Part shown: positions 25,178-36,743 of the stretch, piece by piece
Layout: the number at the start of each line of letters is the position of its first letter
How positions within the stretch are numbered: position 1 is the first letter of the stretch
From: Polynucleobacter sp. TUM22923
GTDB taxonomy: Bacteria > Pseudomonadota > Gammaproteobacteria > Burkholderiales > Burkholderiaceae
DNA length: 64,000 bases
Direction of reading: 5' to 3'
Assembly: GCF_030295705.1 (NCBI RefSeq)
Contig: NZ_AP027274.1
Location: 620,001-684,000, forward strand
Position numbers and translations under genes: made by a program
Notes under the pieces: generated by a model
Told to the model about the DNA's origin: nothing
Databases searched by the model: none
The model's input: the letters and a program-made list of their open reading frames with translations, nothing else

Positions 25178-26431
25178 ATGGCACAAATTAAGAACTACAC
25201 CCTCAATTTTGGTCCCCAACATCCTGCGGCGCACGGTGTATTGCGCCTAGTGCTTGAGTTGGATGGAGAGGTCATTCAACGGGCGGATCCGCACATTGGT
25301 TTATTGCACCGCGCTACAGAAAAATTAGCTGAAACACGTACTTGGATTCAGAATGTTCCGTACATGGATCGCTTGGATTATGTATCGATGATGGCCAATG
25401 AGCATGCTTATGTCATGTCTATTGAAAAGTTGCTTCAGGTGGATGTACCTTTGCGTGCGCAATATATTCGGGTGATGTTTGATGAGCTAACGCGTTTGCT
25501 GAACCATCTTTTATGGATTGGCTGTCATGGTTTAGACGTTGGTGCGATGGCGGTGTTCTTGTACGCCTTCCGTGACCGCGAAGATATCTTTGATATGTAT
25601 GAGGCGGTATCAGGTGCACGTATGCATGCTGCTTACTATCGTCCAGGTGGCGTGTATCGTGACCTGCCAACAGAAATGGCGCAGTTCTCTAAATCCAAGA
25701 TTCGTAGCGCGTCTGCGATTAAGCGTTTAAATGAAAACCGAAGTGGTTCCTTGCTCGATTTCATTGAATCCTTTTCAGGACGATTTGATGCGAACGTGGA
25801 TGAGTACTGCAATCTGTTAACTGATAATCGTATTTGGAAGCAACGCTTAGTCGGCATCGGTGTTGTGACACCTGAGCGTGCTTTGCAATTAGGCTTTACT
25901 GGTCCGATGTTGCGTGGCTCTGGTATCGAGTGGGACTTGCGTAAAAAGCAGCCCTATGAAACTTATGACAAGTTAGACTTTGATATTCCTGTTGGTGTGA
26001 ATGGCGACTCCTACGATCGTTATTTAGTACGCATGGAAGAGATGCGTCAATCAAATCGAATCATTAAGCAGTGCGTTGCCTGGCTTAAAGCAAATGATGG
26101 CCCAGTCATGAGTGATAACCATAAGGTTGCCCCTCCAAAGCGGGTAGATATGAAAACCAATATGGAAGAGTTGATTCATCATTTCAAACTCTTTACCGAA
26201 GGTATGCACGTTCCTAGTGGTGAGGCTTATGCCGCTGTTGAGCATCCTAAAGGTGAGTTTGGTATTTACTTGATTTCTGATGGCGCTAATAAGCCATACC
26301 GTTTAAAAATTCGGGCTCCGGGATTTGTACATCTTTCCGCAATGGACGAAATGTCATGTGGACACATGCTGGCTGATGCCGTAACTATTATTGGTACCCA
26401 AGATATTGTTTTCGGGGAGATTGACCGCTAA
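25178..26431 (+). CDS. nuoD: NADH-quinone oxidoreductase subunit D
   Basis: This 417-residue subunit forms much of the quinone pocket together with NuoB. The family marks are visible: [22 protein letters not shown] near the start (split by turns), [24 protein letters not shown], and the C-terminal DIVFGEIDR. The His in HPAAHG and the Tyr in the VPYMDRLDY region are the expected quinone contacts. It evolved from the large subunit of NiFe hydrogenase but has lost the metal ligands. The length is usual, and the spacing to nuoC is three bases. Confidence 0.97.
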   Translation: MAQIKNYTLNFGPQHPAAHGVLRLVLELDGEVIQRADPHIGLLHRATEKLAETRTWIQNVPYMDRLDYVSMMANEHAYVMSIEKLLQVDVPLRAQYIRVMFDELTRLLNHLLWIGCHGLDVGAMAVFLYAFRDREDIFDMYEAVSGARMHAAYYRPGGVYRDLPTEMAQFSKSKIRSASAIKRLNENRSGSLLDFIESFSGRFDANVDEYCNLLTDNRIWKQRLVGIGVVTPERALQLGFTGPMLRGSGIEWDLRKKQPYETYDKLDFDIPVGVNGDSYDRYLVRMEEMRQSNRIIKQCVAWLKANDGPVMSDNHKVAPPKRVDMKTNMEELIHHFKLFTEGMHVPSGEAYAAVEHPKGEFGIYLISDGANKPYRLKIRAPGFVHLSAMDEMSCGHMLADAVTIIGTQDIVFGEIDR

Positions 26432-26454
26432 TGTAGCGTGCCAGGGATGAATAC

Positions 26455-26961
26455 ATGACAACAACAATTACCCTCTCCGAAAAAACGCTTGCTGATATTG
26501 CGCATAATGTTGCCAAATATCCTCCCGAGCATAAGCAGTCAGCAGTGATGGCTGCATTAATTGCGGCACAAACTGAAGTGGGTTGGGTTTCTCCTGAAGT
26601 GATTGAGACTATTGCCCAAATTTTAGAAATGCCGACGATTGCTGTAGATGAGGTTGCTACCTTCTACAACATGTATGACACCAAGCCGGTTGGTAAATAT
26701 AAGCTGGTGATTTGTACCAACTTACCCTGCCAGTTAAAGCATGGCGAAACTGCTGCAAGCCATCTGAAGAAAACTTTAGGCATTGGCTACAACGAAACTA
26801 CTTCTTGCGGTATGTTCACCCTGAAAGAGGGCGAATGTATGGGCGCTTGTGGGGACTCTCCTGTGATGTTAGTAAATAACAAGCGTATGTGCAGCCTCAT
26901 GAGTAATGAAAAAATTGATGCTCTATTGACAGAGTTACGAGCAGAAGGAAACGCAGCATGA
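26455..26961 (+). CDS. nuoE: NADH-quinone oxidoreductase subunit E
   Basis: This 168-residue thioredoxin-fold subunit of the NADH-dehydrogenase module carries one [2Fe-2S] cluster (N1a). All four ligands are present: Cys87 and Cys92 (CTNLPC) and Cys128 and Cys132 (CMGAC). The N-terminal four-helix part includes the conserved [16 protein letters not shown]. Its stop overlaps the nuoF start in ATGA, which couples production of the two subunits that contact each other. Confidence 0.97.
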   Translation: MTTTITLSEKTLADIAHNVAKYPPEHKQSAVMAALIAAQTEVGWVSPEVIETIAQILEMPTIAVDEVATFYNMYDTKPVGKYKLVICTNLPCQLKHGETAASHLKKTLGIGYNETTSCGMFTLKEGECMGACGDSPVMLVNNKRMCSLMSNEKIDALLTELRAEGNAA

Positions 26962-28256
26962 CTAGCTTGCACGATAAGCATATTAAACCGCTCATTCTAG
27001 CTGGCTTGAATGGCGAAAATTGGCGCTTAAAAGATTATGTGAGTCGTGGGGGCTATCAACAGCTTAGCCGCATCATTAGTGAAAAAATAACGCCTGATGC
27101 CATCATTGCGGAATTAAAAGCCTCTTCTCTTCGGGGCCGCGGAGGCGCGGGGTTTCCTACAGGACTGAAGTGGAGTTTTATGCCGCGCCAGTTTCCTGGT
27201 CAAAAGTATTTAATTTGCAATAGTGACGAAGGCGAGCCCGGGACATTTAAAGACCGCGACATCATGCGCTATAACCCTCATGCATTAATTGAAGGCATGA
27301 TCATTGGTGCTTACACCATGGGCATTTCCGTAGGGTACAACTATATTCATGGTGAAATTTGGGAAACGTATTCTCGTTTCGAGGAAGCGCTAGAAGAGGC
27401 GCGTGCCGCAGGCTACTTGGGCGACAAAATTTTAGGAAGTGATTTTAATTTCCAGTTACATGCCTCACCAGGCTGGGGCGCCTATATCTGTGGTGAAGAG
27501 ACTGCGCTTCTGGAGTCATTAGAAGGAAAAAAAGGTCAGCCACGCTTTAAGCCACCATTTCCGGCGAGCTTTGGTTTGTATGGCAAGCCAACAACGATCA
27601 ACAATACTGAGACCTTTGCTGCTGTGCCATTCATCATGGCAATTGGTGGCCAAGCTTATCTAGATCTAGGTAAGCCAAATAATGGAGGCACTAAGATTTT
27701 CTCCGTATCTGGCGATGTTGTGTATCCAGGCAACTATGAGATACCTCTTGGCACGCCCTTTGCAGATTTGCTCAGACTTGCCGGTGGTATGCGAGATGGC
27801 CGGACTTTGAAGGCAGTGATTCCCGGCGGTTCTTCTGCACCAGTAGTTCCTGGTTCGCAGATGATGGATGTGACAATGGACTATGACAGTATTGCGAAAG
27901 CAGGATCAATGCTGGGATCTGGCGCCGTTATTGTGATGAACGATACGCGTTGCATGGTTCGGGCTTTAGAACGCTTGTCATATTTTTATCACGAAGAATC
28001 TTGCGGTCAATGTACACCATGCCGCGAGGGTACTGGTTGGCTGTGGCGCATTGTCAGCCGTATTGAGCATGGTCAGGGTCGCCCAGAAGATTTAGATTTA
28101 TTGAATGATGTAGCTGCCAATATTCAGGGTCGTACGATTTGCGCCTTGGGTGATGCTGCAGCTATGCCAGTGCGCGGCATGTTAAAGCACTATATGGATG
28201 AGTTTGCGTATCACGTGGAACATAAGCGCTGCTTAGATTCTGCGCAACCTTTATAA
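26958..28256 (+). CDS. nuoF: NADH-quinone oxidoreductase subunit F
   Basis: This 432-residue subunit is the entry point for NADH. The glycine-rich NADH/FMN site [15 protein letters not shown] lies near residues 53-67, with further FMN contacts in [13 protein letters not shown] and [12 protein letters not shown]. The N3 [4Fe-4S] cluster is bound by [12 protein letters not shown] (about 349-355) plus a later cysteine in GRTICALGD. It forms the NADH module with NuoE and the start of NuoG. The start overlaps nuoE by four bases. Confidence 0.97.
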   Translation: MTSLHDKHIKPLILAGLNGENWRLKDYVSRGGYQQLSRIISEKITPDAIIAELKASSLRGRGGAGFPTGLKWSFMPRQFPGQKYLICNSDEGEPGTFKDRDIMRYNPHALIEGMIIGAYTMGISVGYNYIHGEIWETYSRFEEALEEARAAGYLGDKILGSDFNFQLHASPGWGAYICGEETALLESLEGKKGQPRFKPPFPASFGLYGKPTTINNTETFAAVPFIMAIGGQAYLDLGKPNNGGTKIFSVSGDVVYPGNYEIPLGTPFADLLRLAGGMRDGRTLKAVIPGGSSAPVVPGSQMMDVTMDYDSIAKAGSMLGSGAVIVMNDTRCMVRALERLSYFYHEESCGQCTPCREGTGWLWRIVSRIEHGQGRPEDLDLLNDVAANIQGRTICALGDAAAMPVRGMLKHYMDEFAYHVEHKRCLDSAQPL

Positions 28257-28283
28257 AAGATACTGAGTACGGGATAGCTTAAA

Positions 28284-30599
28284 GTGAGCATGGTCGAAAT
28301 CGAATTAGATGGTAAGTCAGTAGAAGTTCCGCAAGGTTCGATGGTGATGCACGCCGCCAATAAAGCGGGCACTTATATTCCTCATTTTTGTTATCACAAG
28401 AAATTATCTATTGCTGCCAATTGCCGCATGTGTTTGGTAGAGGTTGAGAAAGCGCCTAAGCCATTACCTGCTTGCGCAACACCGGTGAGTCAGGGGATGA
28501 AAGTCTTCACGCATTCTCCCAAGGCAATTGAAGCTCAACGCTCTGTTATGGAGTTTTTATTAATTAACCATCCTTTGGATTGCCCAATCTGCGATCAAGG
28601 TGGTGAGTGTCAGTTACAAGATTTAGCGGTAGGTTATGGTAAGTCCAATTCTCGCTACGATGAAGAGAAGCGGGTAGTTTTCCATAAAAATGTTGGCCCG
28701 TTGATTTCGATGCAGGAAATGTCACGCTGCATTCACTGCACCCGTTGCGTTCGTTTCGGGCAAGAGGTCGCTGGCGTGATGGAGCTAGGCATGGTCAATC
28801 GTGGCGAGCATTCTGAAATTACTACTTTTTCAGGCCAAACAATTGATTCCGAGTTGTCTGGAAACATGATCGATATTTGCCCCGTGGGCGCATTGACCAG
28901 CAAGCCATTTCGCTACGCTGCACGTACATGGGAATTAGGTCGCAAGCGCTCTGTAAGCCCGCACGATAGTTTGGGTAGTAACACTACTGTTCAAACAAAA
29001 GCAAATAAGGTTATGCGCGTTGTCGCTTTAGAAAATGAAGCTATCAATGAGTGCTGGATTAGTGATCGAGATCGCTTTGCTTACGAGGGGCTGAATAGCG
29101 CAGATCGTATTACTACCCCGATGGTGAAACAAGGTGGCGAGTGGCTAGAGACCGATTGGGAATCTGCCATGACTTATGTAGCCAATTCATTAAAGACGAT
29201 TGCCGCAGAGAGTGGTCCTGAAGCAGTTGCTGCACTTGCTCACCCGATTTCTAGCGTTGAAGAATTGCATCTCCTACAGAAACTTGTTCGGGGCTTAGGC
29301 TCAAGCCAAGTTGAGACCCGTTTGCATCAAATTGATGTGAAAGGGGCGCCTTCTGCCCCATGGTTGGGCATGCCAATAGCCAAACTCGATGAATTAGATC
29401 GTGTGTTGGTAGTGGGTAGTTTCTTGCGCAAAGATCAGCCATTAATTGCTGTTCGTTTACGTGCTGCTGCTAAACGCCATTTGCAATTGTTACGTATTGA
29501 CGCGGGCGGCGATGATTGGTTAATTCCAGCGGTAGGAAGTATTGCTGCCGTACCAAGCGCCTGGGTTAAAGAATTGAATGAAGTGGCATCCGCTGTTTCT
29601 ATTGCGAAATCTATCTCGATGCCACAGGGTATCGAGCTTGCAGCGATTTCTCCAGCGGCTCAATTGATTGCAGATAGACTGCTGTCGGGCTCTTCAAAAG
29701 CAGTATTCATCGGTTCGGCTGCTCAGGCACACCCTCAGGCAGCAAGCTTGCTTGCCTTGGCGCAATTTATTGCCACTCACACTGGCGCTACCTTAGGCTT
29801 TCTGCCGGTAGGCGGAAATGCAGTAGGGGCTAATTTAGTCAAAGCAAATGGTGCTGGTGTTGATGCCTTGCTGTCTGGTGAGCGCCGTGCCGTGTTGCTA
29901 ATGAACTTAGAGCCCGATGTCGATTTGCCAAACCCCCAATATGCTCGTGCCGCTTTAGCTAAAGCGAACACCGTCATCGCCCTGAGCGCTTATCGCAGTC
30001 CTGATCTACTGGAAGTGGCAGACGTTATTCTGCCAATTACCCCATTTACTGAGACGGTATCTACTTTTGTGAACGCAGAAGGTGTTGCCCAAACAATTCA
30101 GCCTGCGGTTAAGCCTTTGGGTGACTCTCGCCCAGCCTGGAAAGTGCTGCGTGTTCTAGGTGGCTTGCTTAATTTAGATGGATTTTTATTTAATGCGCCT
30201 GAAGAAGTTCTCGGTGAGGCTTTGTCTGAAGACTATTGCTCGCTGTTAAGTAATCAGGGCACTGCATCTGTCAGCATGACTCCAGTAGGTGCTGGTCTCG
30301 AGCGCGTATCCGATATCGCAAGTTATAGCGGTGACTCAATTGTGCGTCGTTCACCAGCACTGCAATTAACCCGTGATGCAAAACGCGGCAATCAAGTTGG
30401 TTTGGGGCAAAAGCTATTTACGGAGATGGGCTTAAAAGAGGGTGATGCTATTCGGGTAACCCAGGGAGCGCTCTCTGTCGATATGCCGGTAACACTAGAG
30501 CGTAATCTGGCAAGTCAAGCAGTGAGAGTCTCTGCTGGGACTTTAGCAAGCGCGCAATTAGGATCGATGTTTGGTCCTGTAACCCTTAGCAAAGCTTAG
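28284..30599 (+). CDS. nuoG: NADH-quinone oxidoreductase subunit G
   Basis: This 771-residue iron-sulfur protein leads electrons from NuoF towards NuoI. The N-terminal 220 residues bind a [2Fe-2S] cluster ([15 protein letters not shown], then CATPV), a [4Fe-4S] with one His ligand (H...[10 protein letters not shown]) and a second [4Fe-4S] ([13 protein letters not shown], then CPVGAL). The rest is a molybdopterin-oxidoreductase-like domain without cofactor motifs, as usual. The GTG start at 28284 has GGGAT eight bases upstream; an ATG six bases later is also possible. Its C-terminal third varies among bacteria. Confidence 0.95.
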   Translation: MSMVEIELDGKSVEVPQGSMVMHAANKAGTYIPHFCYHKKLSIAANCRMCLVEVEKAPKPLPACATPVSQGMKVFTHSPKAIEAQRSVMEFLLINHPLDCPICDQGGECQLQDLAVGYGKSNSRYDEEKRVVFHKNVGPLISMQEMSRCIHCTRCVRFGQEVAGVMELGMVNRGEHSEITTFSGQTIDSELSGNMIDICPVGALTSKPFRYAARTWELGRKRSVSPHDSLGSNTTVQTKANKVMRVVALENEAINECWISDRDRFAYEGLNSADRITTPMVKQGGEWLETDWESAMTYVANSLKTIAAESGPEAVAALAHPISSVEELHLLQKLVRGLGSSQVETRLHQIDVKGAPSAPWLGMPIAKLDELDRVLVVGSFLRKDQPLIAVRLRAAAKRHLQLLRIDAGGDDWLIPAVGSIAAVPSAWVKELNEVASAVSIAKSISMPQGIELAAISPAAQLIADRLLSGSSKAVFIGSAAQAHPQAASLLALAQFIATHTGATLGFLPVGGNAVGANLVKANGAGVDALLSGERRAVLLMNLEPDVDLPNPQYARAALAKANTVIALSAYRSPDLLEVADVILPITPFTETVSTFVNAEGVAQTIQPAVKPLGDSRPAWKVLRVLGGLLNLDGFLFNAPEEVLGEALSEDYCSLLSNQGTASVSMTPVGAGLERVSDIASYSGDSIVRRSPALQLTRDAKRGNQVGLGQKLFTEMGLKEGDAIRVTQGALSVDMPVTLERNLASQAVRVSAGTLASAQLGSMFGPVTLSKA

Positions 30600-30607
30600 A
30601 GGCCAAG

Positions 30608-31681
30608 ATGGATCATTTCTTGACCCTAGTCACCACTCAAGGTGAATCTATATTTGGTTCGCTCTGGCCAGCAGTGTGGGCCTTAGTTCGCATTGTGATT
30701 ATCGTATTACCAATGTTTGGAGCGGTTGCTTATCTGACCCTGTGGGAGCGTAAGCTCATTGGTTGGATGCATATTCGCATTGGACCTAATCGAGTTGGCC
30801 CATTAGGTTTGTTGCAGCCAATTGCAGATGCCTTGAAGTTATTGATGAAGGAGATTATTTCTCCTGCGGAGGCTAGCAAAGTATTGTTCGTTATTGCTCC
30901 CGTGATGGTGATCATGCCGGCATTTGCTGCTTGGGCTGTGATTCCTTTTCAGGCAAAGATGGTGCTAGCGGACGTGAACGCAGGCTTACTCTATGTAATG
31001 GCCATTTCATCTATTGGTGTTTATGGCGTGATTTTGGCTGGTTGGGCATCAAACTCTAAATACCCATTTCTGGGTGCTATGCGTGCTTCAGCTCAGATGA
31101 TCTCTTATGAGATTGCAATGGGTTTTGCTTTAGTTACAGTACTGCTCACTTCAGGCTCATTAAACTTAAGCGCTATTGTTGCCTCTCAAGAGCAGGGTTA
31201 CTTTGCGGACTTAGGTCTGAACTTTCTTTCTTGGAACTGGTTGCCTTTATTACCAATGTTCTTAATCTACTTTATTTCTGGTGTCGCAGAAACAAACCGC
31301 CATCCATTTGATGTGGTGGAGGGTGAGTCCGAGATTGTTGCTGGTCATATGGTGGAATATTCCGGCATGGCTTTCGCGATGTTCTTCTTGGCTGAGTACG
31401 CCAACATGATTTTGATTGCAGCCTTGGCTTCAACATTATTCTTGGGTGGTTGGCTGCCGATTGTGGATTTACCAATTTTGCGCGACATACCCGGCTTCTT
31501 CTGGCTATTTGGAAAAACTTTTTTCCTTTTGTCATGCGTTATCTGGCTACGGGCTACGTTGCCTCGTTATCGTTATGACCAGATCATGCGCTTGGGTTGG
31601 AAGATCTTTATTCCAATTTCAGTATTTTGGGTTGTTGTCGTTGGTGCATGGGTTGTTTCCCCATTGAACATTTGGAAATAA
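30608..31681 (+). CDS. nuoH: NADH-quinone oxidoreductase subunit H
   Basis: This 357-residue membrane subunit has about eight helices and joins the peripheral arm to the membrane arm. It lines the quinone tunnel. Conserved features are [24 protein letters not shown] (split by turns) in the first loop, FAWAVIPF, the charged loop MISYEIAMG, and the strongly conserved [23 protein letters not shown] with acidic residues on the proton path. The length and order are standard. nuoI begins 11 bases later. Confidence 0.97.
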   Translation: MDHFLTLVTTQGESIFGSLWPAVWALVRIVIIVLPMFGAVAYLTLWERKLIGWMHIRIGPNRVGPLGLLQPIADALKLLMKEIISPAEASKVLFVIAPVMVIMPAFAAWAVIPFQAKMVLADVNAGLLYVMAISSIGVYGVILAGWASNSKYPFLGAMRASAQMISYEIAMGFALVTVLLTSGSLNLSAIVASQEQGYFADLGLNFLSWNWLPLLPMFLIYFISGVAETNRHPFDVVEGESEIVAGHMVEYSGMAFAMFFLAEYANMILIAALASTLFLGGWLPIVDLPILRDIPGFFWLFGKTFFLLSCVIWLRATLPRYRYDQIMRLGWKIFIPISVFWVVVVGAWVVSPLNIWK

Positions 31682-31692
31682 GTTGATCAATC

Positions 31693-32184
31693 ATGTTTAA
31701 GAAAATTTCCCAATTCCTCGATAGTTTGATGCTCAAAGATATTTTGACGGGTATGGCTATTACCGGTCGCTATCTGTTTAAGCCTAAGATTACGATTCAG
31801 TACCCTGAAGAGAAGACCCCTCAATCTCCACGTTTCCGAGGTCTGCATGCCTTGCGTCGCTATGAGAATGGCGAGGAGCGTTGCATTGGTTGTAAGTTGT
31901 GTGAGGCAGTTTGCCCAGCTTATGCCATCACTATTGAAACGGCAGAGCGTGACGATGGTACGCGTCGAACCAGTCGCTATGACATTGATTTAACAAAGTG
32001 TATTTTCTGTGGCTTCTGCGAAGAAGCTTGCCCTGTTGACGCTATTGTTGAGACAAATATTTTTGAGTACTTTGGCGACAAGCGCGGAGATCTTTATTTC
32101 ACTAAAGACATGTTGTTAGCTGTCGGTGATAAGTACGAAAAAGATATATCTGTGAACCGCGCTGCTGATGCCCCTTATCGTTAA
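31693..32184 (+). CDS. nuoI: NADH-quinone oxidoreductase subunit I
   Basis: This 163-residue ferredoxin-like subunit has two [4Fe-4S] clusters (N6a, N6b). They are bound by [16 protein letters not shown] and [16 protein letters not shown], each CxxCxxCxxxCP. An amphipathic N-terminal helix (about 1-30) anchors it to the membrane face. It hands electrons to NuoB. It lies between nuoH and nuoJ as is usual. Confidence 0.97.
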   Translation: MFKKISQFLDSLMLKDILTGMAITGRYLFKPKITIQYPEEKTPQSPRFRGLHALRRYENGEERCIGCKLCEAVCPAYAITIETAERDDGTRRTSRYDIDLTKCIFCGFCEEACPVDAIVETNIFEYFGDKRGDLYFTKDMLLAVGDKYEKDISVNRAADAPYR

Positions 32185-32205
32185 TCGAGTGAAGAACAAA
32201 AATTT

Positions 32206-32853
32206 ATGACATTCGATTCTGCTTCTATTTTTGCTGTCTTTTTCTATGCGTTTGCTGGGCTGTTAGTCATTTCAGCATTGCGTGTAGTTACTGCTCGCAA
32301 CCCTGTTCATGCCGCATTATTTTTGGTGCTCGCATTCTTTTGCGCATCTGGGTTGTGGATGTTGCTCAAGGCCGAGTTCTTAAGTTTGGCATTGATTCTG
32401 GTTTATGTGGGCGCTGTAATGGTCCTCTTCCTATTTGTTGTGATGATGCTCGATCTTGATGTTGAGCATCTTCGTCGCGATTTCAAAAAATATCTCCCAG
32501 TTGCTTTTTTAATGGGTGCAGTGATTGTTTTGGAGCTATCCATCGTCCTGATTCGCAGCTTTGTTGGTACCAGTACGCCAGTCCAACCTATGCTGGAAGA
32601 AACCGTGGCGAGGAATACTCAGGCTTTGGGAATGTTGATTTTTGTAGACTACGTCTACGCATTCGAGGTTGCTGGCGTTATTTTGTTGGTGGCAATCATT
32701 GCTGCTGTAGCGCTGACCTTACGTAATCGTAAAGATTCCAAATCTCAAAATATCCATGAGCAAGTTAATGTCAATGCAGCTGATCGCATGCGTATTGTGA
32801 AGATGGATTCTGATATGGGTGCCAAGCAAGACGCTCGAGGAGATAAACAATGA
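32206..32853 (+). CDS. nuoJ: NADH-quinone oxidoreductase subunit J
   Basis: This 215-residue membrane subunit has five hydrophobic helices. The third carries the conserved pi-bulge region [22 protein letters not shown] (split by Gly), which moves during proton pumping. The C-terminal 45 residues are polar and unconserved, longer than in E. coli NuoJ. The stop overlaps the nuoK start (ATGA). Confidence 0.95.
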   Translation: MTFDSASIFAVFFYAFAGLLVISALRVVTARNPVHAALFLVLAFFCASGLWMLLKAEFLSLALILVYVGAVMVLFLFVVMMLDLDVEHLRRDFKKYLPVAFLMGAVIVLELSIVLIRSFVGTSTPVQPMLEETVARNTQALGMLIFVDYVYAFEVAGVILLVAIIAAVALTLRNRKDSKSQNIHEQVNVNAADRMRIVKMDSDMGAKQDARGDKQ

Positions 32854-33158
32854 CCATTACTTTGGCGCATTACTTAGTATTGGGTGCAATTTTGTTTGCA
32901 ACAAGCATCGTTGGCATTTTCTTAAACCGTAAGAATGTCATTGTGTTGTTGATGGCAATTGAACTGATGTTGCTCTCGGTGAACATGAACTTTATTGCCT
33001 TCTCGCATTTTTTGGGTGATATGGCAGGTCAAGTATTCGTATTCTTTATTTTGACTGTGGCTGCTGCTGAGGCGGCAATTGGTCTAGCAATTCTGGTAGT
33101 TCTCTTCCGTAAGGTAGATACCATTAATGCCGAAGACCTTGACCACCTAAAAGGCTAG
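32850..33158 (+). CDS. nuoK: NADH-quinone oxidoreductase subunit K
   Basis: This 102-residue, three-helix MrpC-like subunit forms the E-channel of complex I. The two buried acidic residues are present: Glu in [14 protein letters not shown] and Glu in [12 protein letters not shown]. It is coupled to nuoJ by a four-base overlap and followed by nuoL after two bases. Confidence 0.97.
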   Translation: MTITLAHYLVLGAILFATSIVGIFLNRKNVIVLLMAIELMLLSVNMNFIAFSHFLGDMAGQVFVFFILTVAAAEAAIGLAILVVLFRKVDTINAEDLDHLKG

Positions 33159-33160
33159 TC

Positions 33161-35242
33161 ATGCAATTTACCCTAACACTTCCTGTTCTTTGCGCAATTC
33201 CCCTGGCGCCATTATTCGGCTCTCTCATCGCCGGTCTACTGGGTACCAAATTAGGTGGTAACCGAATTGGTCACGGTGCTTGTCAGTTCGTAACGATTTT
33301 GGGTGTGACGATTGCGTTTGTATTGTCTTGCTTTGTGTTGGCTCAGGTTAATGATGGTTTTTATTTCAATGGCTCCGTTTATCGTTGGATGGAACTAGGT
33401 GAGTTGAACTTAGATATTGGTTTCTTAATTGATCCTTTGACGGCGACCATGATGTGTGTGGTGACGTTTGTGTCCTTGATGGTTCATATCTACACCATTG
33501 GTTATATGCGGGGTGAAGAGGGCTACAACCGCTTCTTCTCTTACATCTCACTCTTTACTTTTGCTATGTTGATGTTGGTCATGAGTAATAACCTTCTGCA
33601 GCTATTTATTGGCTGGGAGGCAGTGGGCGTCGTTTCCTATTTGCTGATTGGTTTTTATTACGAGCGTCAAACAGCAGTATTTGCCAATATGAAAGCCTTC
33701 TTAGTCAATCGTATTGGTGACTTCGGTTTCATCTTAGGTATTGGTCTTTTATTAGCCGGCACAGGTTCAATGAACTATGACGTTATCTTTTCTCAGAATT
33801 CGAATCTGGCAGCACAAGTCCTGCCTGGTACAAGCTGGAATCTACTGACCGTTATTTGTATCTGTCTTTTCATTGGTGCGATGGGTAAATCAGCCCAATT
33901 CCCACTCCATGTCTGGTTGCCAGACTCTATGGAAGGCCCAACACCAATTTCGGCATTGATTCATGCTGCTACGATGGTTACTGCCGGAATCTTTATGGTT
34001 TCCCGCATGTCCCCGTTGTTTGAACTATCAGACGTAGCCCTGAGCTTTATTTTGGTGATCGGTTCTATTACTGCGCTCTTCATGGGTTTCTTAGGGATTG
34101 TTCAAACGGACATCAAGCGTGTTGTAGCTTATTCAACACTGTCCCAACTGGGTTACATGACAGTGGCCTTAGGCGTTTCTGCCTACCCAGTAGCTATTTT
34201 TCATCTGATGACCCATGCTTTCTTTAAGGCCTTATTGTTCCTTGCGGCTGGTAGCGTCATTTTAGGAATGCACCATGAGCAAGATATGCGCAAAATGGGT
34301 GGGCTTTGGAAGTACATGCCAATTACTTGTTTGATGATGCTGCTGGGTAACTTGGCCTTAGTTGGCACACCTTTCTTTTCTGGCTTCTATTCAAAAGATT
34401 CGATTATTGAAGCCGTTGCAGCTAGCCATCTTCCGGGATCAGGGTTTGCTTATTTTGCGGTTATGGCCAGTGTTTTTGTAACGGCACTGTATTCATTCCG
34501 TTTATATTTTTATGTATTTCATGGCAAAGCGCGATGGGGTCACGCGGACTCACATTCGGACTCACATGCGGATTCACACGCGCACGATCACCATGATCAT
34601 GCAGAGCAGGGCGATGATCATGCGCATCATGGCTTAGCTCCCGGCCAGAAACCTCACGAATCTCCTTTTGTAGTGACGCTCCCACTAATCTTGTTGGCCA
34701 TCCCATCGGTGATTATTGGCTATTACACAATTACGCCTCTGTTGTTTGGCACTTTTTTCGGCGACTCCATCTTTGTAGATATTGCTAGACATCCTGCCAT
34801 GAAAGAAATTGCTGAAGAATTTCATGGTCCAGTGGCGATGGCTTTGCATTCCCTCACTTCGCCAGTTTTACTGCTGGTTGTACTGGGTGTATTTACGGCA
34901 GCAATTGGCTATTTATGGGCACCAAAGTTACCTGGCGTTGTTGCTCAGGCCTTAGCCCCATTGAAAAAATTACTGGACAACAAATACTATCTGGATGATT
35001 TCAACCAGACGGTATTTGCTAAAGGCCTGCTAAAGATAGGCGGCGTGCTGTGGCATCGTGGCGATCAGCAAGTTATCGATGGCTTTTTGGTTAATGGTAG
35101 CGCCCATGCGGTAGGGCGCCTATCTGCCGTAATCCGTCATTTGCAATCCGGTTATTTATATCACTATGCCTTCGCTATGATTGCAGGCTTAGCAGTATTG
35201 TTGGCTTGGGTTTTGTATGCTTATCTGCCTTTTGTTCGCTAG
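33161..35242 (+). CDS. nuoL: NADH-quinone oxidoreductase subunit L, with His-rich loop
   Basis: This 693-residue antiporter-like proton pump sits at the distal end of complex I. The core motifs are present: GWEAVGVVSYLLIGFYYER with the key Glu, the channel Lys in MGKSAQFPLHVWLPDSMEGPTPISALIHAATMVTAG (split by turns), and the long lateral helix near the C terminus. A loop at residues 461-491 is packed with His, Asp and Ser (HADSHSDSHADSH and then HDHHDHAEQ). It follows FYVFHGKAR, where the E. coli loop is short. A 12-base tandem repeat builds part of it. It may bind metal; that is inference. Confidence 0.97.
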   Translation: MQFTLTLPVLCAIPLAPLFGSLIAGLLGTKLGGNRIGHGACQFVTILGVTIAFVLSCFVLAQVNDGFYFNGSVYRWMELGELNLDIGFLIDPLTATMMCVVTFVSLMVHIYTIGYMRGEEGYNRFFSYISLFTFAMLMLVMSNNLLQLFIGWEAVGVVSYLLIGFYYERQTAVFANMKAFLVNRIGDFGFILGIGLLLAGTGSMNYDVIFSQNSNLAAQVLPGTSWNLLTVICICLFIGAMGKSAQFPLHVWLPDSMEGPTPISALIHAATMVTAGIFMVSRMSPLFELSDVALSFILVIGSITALFMGFLGIVQTDIKRVVAYSTLSQLGYMTVALGVSAYPVAIFHLMTHAFFKALLFLAAGSVILGMHHEQDMRKMGGLWKYMPITCLMMLLGNLALVGTPFFSGFYSKDSIIEAVAASHLPGSGFAYFAVMASVFVTALYSFRLYFYVFHGKARWGHADSHSDSHADSHAHDHHDHAEQGDDHAHHGLAPGQKPHESPFVVTLPLILLAIPSVIIGYYTITPLLFGTFFGDSIFVDIARHPAMKEIAEEFHGPVAMALHSLTSPVLLLVVLGVFTAAIGYLWAPKLPGVVAQALAPLKKLLDNKYYLDDFNQTVFAKGLLKIGGVLWHRGDQQVIDGFLVNGSAHAVGRLSAVIRHLQSGYLYHYAFAMIAGLAVLLAWVLYAYLPFVR
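34544..34579 (+). repeat. 12-base tandem repeat coding the NuoL histidine loop
   Basis: The units GCGGACTCACAT, TCGGACTCACAT and GCGGATTCACAC follow head to tail and encode (A/S)-Asp-Ser-His repeats (residues 462-473). Degenerate His codons continue to about 34632. The unit keeps the frame. Confidence 0.8.
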
Positions 35243-35266
35243 ACCCACGTTACTTAAGTACTTATC

Positions 35267-36733
35267 ATGATTCTTTCTTTTGCCATCTGGATCCCGATTT
35301 TTTTCGGCATCATTATTTTGTTTTACGGCTCAGATAAGCCTAGCGCTGGTGTTCGCTGGTTAGCGCTTGTCGGTGCGGTTTTGGGTTTCATTGCCACTCT
35401 CCCATTGGTAATTGAATTTGATATAGCCAATGCCGGAATGCAATTTGTTGAGAAGATTAGCTGGATTCCTCGATATGACATCAACTATTACCTAGGTGTT
35501 GATGGGATCTCTGTTTGGTTTATTGTTTTGACCGCATTTATTAATATTTTTGTGGTGATTGCTGCTTGGGAAGTGATTGATCAGAAGGTATCCCAGTACA
35601 TGGCTTCATTCATGATCCTCTCTGGATTGATGATTGGTGTTTTTGCTGCCTTGGACGCTTTGCTTTTCTATGTTTTCTTTGAGGCAACGCTTATCCCAAT
35701 GTACATCATCATTGGCGTGTGGGGTGGTCATAACCGAATTTATGCCGCGTTTAAATTCTTTCTCTATACCTTGCTTGGCTCTTTATTAACTTTGGTTGCT
35801 ATGCTGTACTTGTACAACGTGACCAATACCTTTGACATCTTGGCTTGGCATAATGCCCGCCTTGATATCGTTGAGCAAATCCTGTTGTTTTTTGCCTTCT
35901 TCATGGCCTTTGCTGTCAAGGTACCAATGTGGCCGTTACATACTTGGTTGCCAGATGTCCACGTTGAGGCGCCTACGGGTGGATCAGTAGTGCTAGCAGC
36001 CATTATGTTGAAGCTGGGGGCATATGGCTTCTTGCGTTTCTCATTGCCGATTGCTCCAGATGCGAGCCAGTACCTCGGGCCCTTTATTATTTTCTTGTCT
36101 TTGGTGGCTGTGATTTATGTTGGTGCCGTTGCATTAGTGCAAAAGGATATGAAGAAACTGGTTGCCTATTCTTCTGTAGCGCACATGGGTTTTGTGACAC
36201 TGGGATTCTTTCTCTTTAGTCCTCTGGGTATTGAGGGCGGCATTGTGCAGATGATCTCTCATGGTTTTGTTGCTGGCGCTATGTTTCTCTCCATTGGCGT
36301 TCTCTACGACCGGATGCATACAAGGCAAATTGCTGACTATGGTGGCGTAGTGCATCGTATGCCTGCCTTCACAGCATTTGCTGTGTTGATGGCAATGGCA
36401 AACTGTGGCTTGCCATTTACCTCCGGCTTTGTTGGTGAGTTTATGGTCATTTTGGCTGCGGTTGATTATGACTTTACGATTGGCTTGCTGGCATCTACCG
36501 CGCTGATCTTGAGTGCTGCCTATTCTCTTTGGATGGTCAAGCGGGTATTCTTCGGCGCAATTACCAACGAACATGTCGCGGCCTTGAAGGATCTTAATGC
36601 TCGTGAGTATCTTATGATGTCAGCCCTATCTGTTTGTGTGATTGGTATGGGTGTTTATCCAAAGCCATTTACTGACATTATTCATCCAGCCGTAATTAAT
36701 CTACTGCAGCATGTTGCTGTCAGCAAAATCTGA
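35267..36733 (+). CDS. nuoM: NADH-quinone oxidoreductase subunit M
   Basis: This 488-residue antiporter-like subunit has 14 helices. Key pumping residues are the Glu in FYVFFEATLIPMYIIIG, the Lys in FFMAFAVKVPMWPLHTWLPDVHVEAPTGGSV (split by turns) and the Lys in LVQKDMKKLVAYSSVAHMG. It forms the middle of the three proton channels with NuoL and NuoN. The spacing to nuoL is 24 bases and to nuoN 10. Confidence 0.97.
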   Translation: MILSFAIWIPIFFGIIILFYGSDKPSAGVRWLALVGAVLGFIATLPLVIEFDIANAGMQFVEKISWIPRYDINYYLGVDGISVWFIVLTAFINIFVVIAAWEVIDQKVSQYMASFMILSGLMIGVFAALDALLFYVFFEATLIPMYIIIGVWGGHNRIYAAFKFFLYTLLGSLLTLVAMLYLYNVTNTFDILAWHNARLDIVEQILLFFAFFMAFAVKVPMWPLHTWLPDVHVEAPTGGSVVLAAIMLKLGAYGFLRFSLPIAPDASQYLGPFIIFLSLVAVIYVGAVALVQKDMKKLVAYSSVAHMGFVTLGFFLFSPLGIEGGIVQMISHGFVAGAMFLSIGVLYDRMHTRQIADYGGVVHRMPAFTAFAVLMAMANCGLPFTSGFVGEFMVILAAVDYDFTIGLLASTALILSAAYSLWMVKRVFFGAITNEHVAALKDLNAREYLMMSALSVCVIGMGVYPKPFTDIIHPAVINLLQHVAVSKI

Positions 36734-36743
36734 GTAAAAGCAC

